Program-made: the position numbers and the translations under genes | In this document: positions 59,540 to 64,000 of the stretch, one piece after another | Layout: each line of letters begins with the position of its first letter | How positions within the stretch are numbered: position 1 is the first letter of the stretch | Assembly: GCA_037974665.1 (NCBI GenBank) | Contig: CM075773.1 | Coordinates: 63,208,763 to 63,272,762, forward strand | Length of the DNA: 64,000 bases | Reading direction: 5' to 3' | Origin: Ehretia macrophylla | Taxonomy: Eukaryota; Streptophyta; Magnoliopsida; Boraginales; Ehretiaceae | The notes under the pieces: model-generated | Seen by the model: only the letters and a program-made list of their open reading frames with translations | Told to the model about the DNA's origin: nothing | The model's database searches: none

Positions 59540-62500
59540 TGGCTCCTCCAGATTACAGTCAACTTCAGGCTCAAATTGCTTAGCTTCGACTACATTTGGG
59601 TCTAACTTCACGTTTGGCCCCACGACTACCCTTGCTACCGGTACTCTTACCGCTCTTCATAGTAAGTTAGGCCAACCATCTTGAATTTTGGATTCTGGGG
59701 CCAATAACCATATGGCTGGTGAGCTTTCCATATTTTTCTCTTTTGTCACTTCTATAAATCAATCAGTTCGAATTGCCGACGGAACTTCTATTCATATCCA
59801 TTGTCAGGGAGATGCTTGTTTATCCTCAAATATTACTCTTCACTCTGTCTACTATGTCCCTAAATTTGCTTATAATATGTTATTTGTTAGCCATCTTATC
59901 AAGAGTCTCAACTGTGCAGTTGTTTTCTTACCCAATCATTGTTTCTTGCAGGACCTGACTTTGAAGAAGATTCTTGGCAAATGATATGAGCATGATGGAC
60001 TTTACTATTTTGGTGAACCTTCAATTTCTACTATACCCTCGTCTAGTTTGCACGCCTCCGTGTCTTCTATTTTTGGTACTTCTGTTGAATCTCTTCAAAA
60101 CCTAGATTTGTGGTATGCTCGTTTAGGACATACAAATTTTCAATATTTATGTTGGTTATTTCCGTCTTTTAATAAAGCATGCAAGGATTCTAAGTTCAAA
60201 TGTGTGACTTGTGAATTGTCAAAACATACTCGTACTACATATATTCCTCAAATGTATCGAGCTCCCTGTGCCTTTGACCTTGTCCACTCTAATATTTGGG
60301 GACCCTCTTCTATCATGACCCTTTCTCAACATCGTTACTATGTAACTTTTATAGATGATTATAGTCATTGTACTTGGGTCTACCTAATGAAGAAAAAATC
60401 TGAAGACTTCACTCATTTCATTCACTTCCTTCAAATGGTGAAAGCCTAATTTCACACTGTTGTTCGTAATATCAGGTCTGATAATGGTAGGGAATATTTA
60501 ACCAATGATTTTCGAGCCGAACTTAATAAGAGAGGCATTCTTTAGCAACTTACTTGTCCTTATACACCTGAACAAAATGGTGTGGCAGAACGAAAGAACC
60601 ACCACATTATGTATATGGTTCGGTGTCTTTTACGTGGTATGAATGTCCCGAAACATTTTTGGCACATGGCTGTCCTCATTGCTACATACATAATAAATTG
60701 CACACCTAGTCGTGTCCTCCAAGGTCAAACACCCTTGCACATTCTACTGCCAAATACTATTCTCTTCCCTATTCTCCTACAAGTTTTTGGGTGTACATGT
60801 TTTGTTCAAAATCGTAGCCCTACCCGCACTAAGCTAGACGATAAGGCTATCCGTTGTATCTTTCTCGGGTATTCTTCCATGTCTAAAGGATATAGGTGTT
60901 ATGATCCTGTAACTCACTTTCACCATTCTATGGATGTCACTTTCCTTGAGACTACCCCATTCTTCTCTACTCCTTCTTCGTCCTTAGAGCAACCTCCTGA
61001 GAAGTTATCTACTTCGGATCCTCCTTTGCTTCCACGCCCTATTCTTCTACTTGACATATCTCTGCCTACCACTAAATTACCACCTAACACCAGTGACTTT
61101 TTATTACCTGTTTCGTCTCCAATCCCATTACAGGTCTACTCTCGGCGTCATCGGGCTTCACCTCCACTGCCAGATTCTTCTTCAGATTCAGGTAACCCTA
61201 CTTCTCCCTTGGTATCTGAACCTATCTTTCCTCATTACCCTACTCATGAACGGCATCCCCCTTCCCGTTACTTGGATTCGAGTAGTACTAATCATCATAT
61301 TGCCAAGTCTGTGTCTTTTCAGGGTCTCTCCAATCAATATAAATCTTTCCTTGGCCAGGTTGATTCAGTTTCTATTCCTCGCTCCATTCATGAGGCTCTC
61401 CAGAATCCTTTATGGGTGGCTGCTATGAAAACATAAATGGATGCCCTACAACAGAATTAGATGTGGGAGCTGGTAGATCTTCCAGCTAGTGAACGGACAG
61501 TTGGGTGTAAATGGGTATTTAGTGTGAAGTACCTTGCAGACGACACCATCGATCGATATAAGACCCGTCTTGTGGCTAAAGGGTTCACTCAGGTACCAGG
61601 CAAAGATTTCGGTGCCACATTTGCCCCTGTTGCTAAATTAACTACCGTCCGACTCCTTATTTCTTTGGCCGACTCTCATTCTTGGCCTCTTCGCCAATTG
61701 GATGTCAAGAATTCCTTCCCTAATGGCAACCTATCTAAGACAATCTACATGGATCCTCCACCAGGTTTTCAGGCTTAGGAGGAGTATTCAAGGAAAGTAT
61801 GTTGCCTTCGCAACTCTCTCTATGGGCTTAAACAGTCCCCTCAAGCTTGGTTTAGTCGTTTCAGTGAGGTGGTCCTTACTATGAGCTTCACTCAGTGTCA
61901 TTCAGATCATACATGTTTCATTTGTAGCCATCCTCAGGGTAGGTGCATCATTTTATTAGTATATGTAGATGATATTATTATTACTGGAGATGACACTGCA
62001 GGGATGGTTCAAGTGAAGCGTGACCTTGGGACGATCTTTGACATTAAGGATTTAGGCATACTACGATACTTTCTTGGTATTGAGGTGGCTTGAAATCGTC
62101 AGGGTATATCTTTATCCTAGCGAAAATATACAATGGATCTCCTTCAGGATACAGGTATGCTTGGTTGTCGACCTGTCTCCACTCCTATAGATCACAATCT
62201 TAAGTTGACAACAGAATTAGGGAAATTATTAACTGAGCCATCAGTATATCAGAGACTTGTGGGCCGACTTATCTACTTAACTAATACAAGGTCGGACCTT
62301 ACATATGCAGTGAGTATTGTAAGCTAGTTTATGCATGCACCTCGCACACCTCATCTGGATGTAGTCTATCACATCCTTCGGTATCTTAAAGCTTGTCCTG
62401 GTCTCGGTATCTTCTACGCAACTGGTATACAGGAGGGACTATCGTGTTACACTGATGCTGATTATGCGGGGTCAAAAAGTGATAGGCGTTTTACCTCGGG

Positions 62501-62919
62501 GATGTGCACCTTCCGTGGAAATCATCTTATCTCATAGAAAAGTAAGAAGCAAGCTATTGTCTCACGATCTTTCATAGAAGCTAAGTACCGTGCTATGGCT
62601 CAAGGAACATGTGAACTTCTCTGGTTACGCTGTCTTTTGACTGAGTTGGGTTTTTAAGTGATTAACTCGTCTACCTTGTTCTTGTGATAATAAATCTGCC
62701 ATTATATTGTCCTCTGACTCAGTCCTTCATGAGAGGACAAAACACATTGAGGTTGATATCCATTTTATTCGGGAAAAAGTTCGCTCAGGGGTTATCACAC
62801 CTTGTTTTGTTACATCATCCGAGCAGGCTGTTGACATGTTTACTAAGTCAATTGGACCGTCACTTCTCCAATCAGCTCTTGTCAAGCTCGGGCTCGTTGA
62901 TATCTTCACCCCAACTTGA
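59540..62919 (+). pseudogene. Element Y copia pol, copy 2, stop-bearing
   Basis: Same domains as 50600-53975. It keeps the frame across the integrase C-terminal region (60582-61436) where copy 1 has lost a base. Shared stops are 59682, 59982, 60447, 61434, 61458, 61776, 62091, 62118 and 62325. Private ones are TAG at 60543 and TAG at 62535. A one-base insertion lies near 62681. The pre-integrase motif reads WYARLGH, so the first zinc His is lost here while copy 1 lost the second. The initiator-like atggctcatac (59496) is ATA in copy 1. Confidence 0.9.
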
Positions 62920-62926
62920 GGGGGAG

Positions 62927-63144
62927 TGTTGAAATATCTGTAAATAAGAAGATTTCTTGAGCAGTGTGCCTCACCAGATCTTGAGCAATGTGATTCTTGA
63001 GCAGTGTGATGCATTTATTATATTTGACAATTGTAGTTTAGTTTGTCTATTTAAACCTTATTGTATTACATTCTATAAGATATCTAAACACAAAATATGA
63101 AGATGAGATTCTTGTATTATACTTTTTCAGTCTTATATCCTTTT
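62927..63144 (+). repeat. 3' LTR of element Y, copy 2
   Basis: 218 bp, same ends as 53983-54200, followed by GTATT at 63145-63149. There is no matching 5' LTR, because the duplicated unit starts inside the leader. Confidence 0.9.
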
Positions 63145-63149
63145 GTATT

Positions 63150-64000
63150 AGCATTAATTGTATCGTCCGGAGCCCAACAATTGTTGGCCTTGTGATAGGG
63201 ATAGCCACACTGATAATAGACGGCATGTGAAGAGCCTGAATTAGAAGAAGTTGAATTAGTTGGCTGGAGTTCTCGTCCTCGCCCTTGACCACAATTGTCA
63301 CGCCCCCCTCGACGTCCAGATAAAAATAAACCACGTTGAGGAGAGAATTGGCATGGAGAGTCATTTGATTCATGAGCAGGTACAACGATAAGAGCAACAA
63401 ATTTGGAGACAAGGGATGAAGCAGACTGCAAGCGAATTTCAAAATCCATAAGAAGACCACACACTTCAGTGAACGTGGGACTATCAGGTTTGGAGTTCAC
63501 ATCAACAACTATTGGATCAAAATCAGAACCTAAGCCCCAAAGAGTCCATAACACAATATCGTCGTCGGCAACATTACAGCCAGCACTTACGAGAATAAGA
63601 GACAACGACTTGGCAGGTTGTATATAGGCATGAATTGATCGAGACGCTTTACACAGAGATTGAAGTTCAGTCTTTATTTGTTGGATTCTTGCTCTAGATT
63701 GTGAACCGTAGAGAAGCTCCAAAGTAGTAGTCCAAACATCGCAAGCTGTGACTTTATCAACCACCTAAGATAATTCTGAATCAGAAAGGGAAACCAACAG
63801 CCACCCGAGAACTATTTGATCGAGACGTATCCATTGAATCATTTCAGAAGCAGGAGTAGAAGGTTTAGGAATTGATCCATCAATGAAACCCAACAAGCCA
63901 TGACAACGAAGAACAGGATAAACCTGCGTCTTCTATAGGATAAAGTTATCAGTACCAAGTTTAAGGGAAAGTTCTTGGGGAATGCTCTTAACGAAGGGCA
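63150..64000 (-). pseudogene. Element X gag remnant, copy 2 (cut by window edge)
   Basis: Less broken than copy 1: one open stretch covers 63117-63764 on the minus strand, with VTACDVWTTTLELLYGS and the Gly/Arg-rich segment before the zinc knuckle. The first knuckle Cys is Tyr here. Stops shared with copy 1 remain near 63767 and 63938. Confidence 0.8.

Larger units (their letters stand above)
58660..64000. repeat. Second copy of 49720-55056 (tandem duplication, cut by window edge)
   Basis: From gatctccgaca onward the sequence repeats 49720 onward at a constant offset of 8940-8945 bp, through element Y (without its 5' LTR), its 3' LTR, the GTATT target copy and the gag of element X. The divergence is low by eye. 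Ten stop codons of element Y are shared by both copies. Confidence 0.93.

Noticed and set aside
1-64000. CRISPR arrays, phage, toxin-antitoxin or other prokaryotic systems; tRNA and rRNA genes
   Set aside because: No spaced palindromic arrays or prokaryotic gene layout, and no tRNA cloverleaf or rRNA sequence recognised. The only tRNA-like strings are retroelement primer-binding sites.

Overview
The window is nuclear DNA of a flowering plant, most likely a eudicot. The evidence is two NAC-family transcription-factor genes, AT-rich noncoding DNA, and dense nested plant transposable elements (Ty1/copia, Ty3/gypsy long LTRs, L1-type LINEs, PIF/Harbinger, an Emigrant-type MITE). I cannot name the species. 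The only intact protein-coding genes I can support are two near-identical, intronless NAC-domain genes on the minus strand (9941-11284 and 31075-32457). I see no tRNA, rRNA, CRISPR or bacterial-type operon.

Region by region. 1-2580 is a partial third copy (copy C) of a segment present twice more further right; it runs into a gypsy-type LTR relic to about 3.3 kb. 2.6-8.9 kb is AT-rich DNA without a recognisable gene, with one possible MITE (5017-5439). 8909-26344 (block A) and 30043-40615 (block B) are direct copies of one roughly 10.5-kb segment: NAC gene, LINE fragment, T-rich and C-rich low-complexity DNA, gypsy LTR relic, a second gypsy LTR, an unclassified stretch and a 34-bp minisatellite. 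Block A later gained a 6.95-kb LTR element without coding capacity (16968-23916, target duplication TTGGG). Block B carries a 642-bp Emigrant-type MITE (34971-35612, TA duplication) and lacks 686 bp. 26345-30042 between them is LTR debris.

40616-45861 is an LTR relic split by a complete PIF/Harbinger transposon (41137-45761) with transposase and Myb-like genes, both carrying stops. 47643-47775 resembles the 3' flank of the NAC genes. From about 47785 to 55361 a minus-strand Ty1/copia element (X) is split by a plus-strand copia element (Y, 49314-54200, target duplication GTATT). Two LINE fragments in opposite orientation follow (55400-58659). From 58660 to the window end the sequence repeats 49720 onward, which points to a tandem duplication of an 8.94-kb unit cut by the window edge.

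No multi-gene system works together here. The interest lies in the recently duplicated, unusual NAC genes and in an insertion history that can be ordered from filled and empty sites. I did not find a convincing new biological system.
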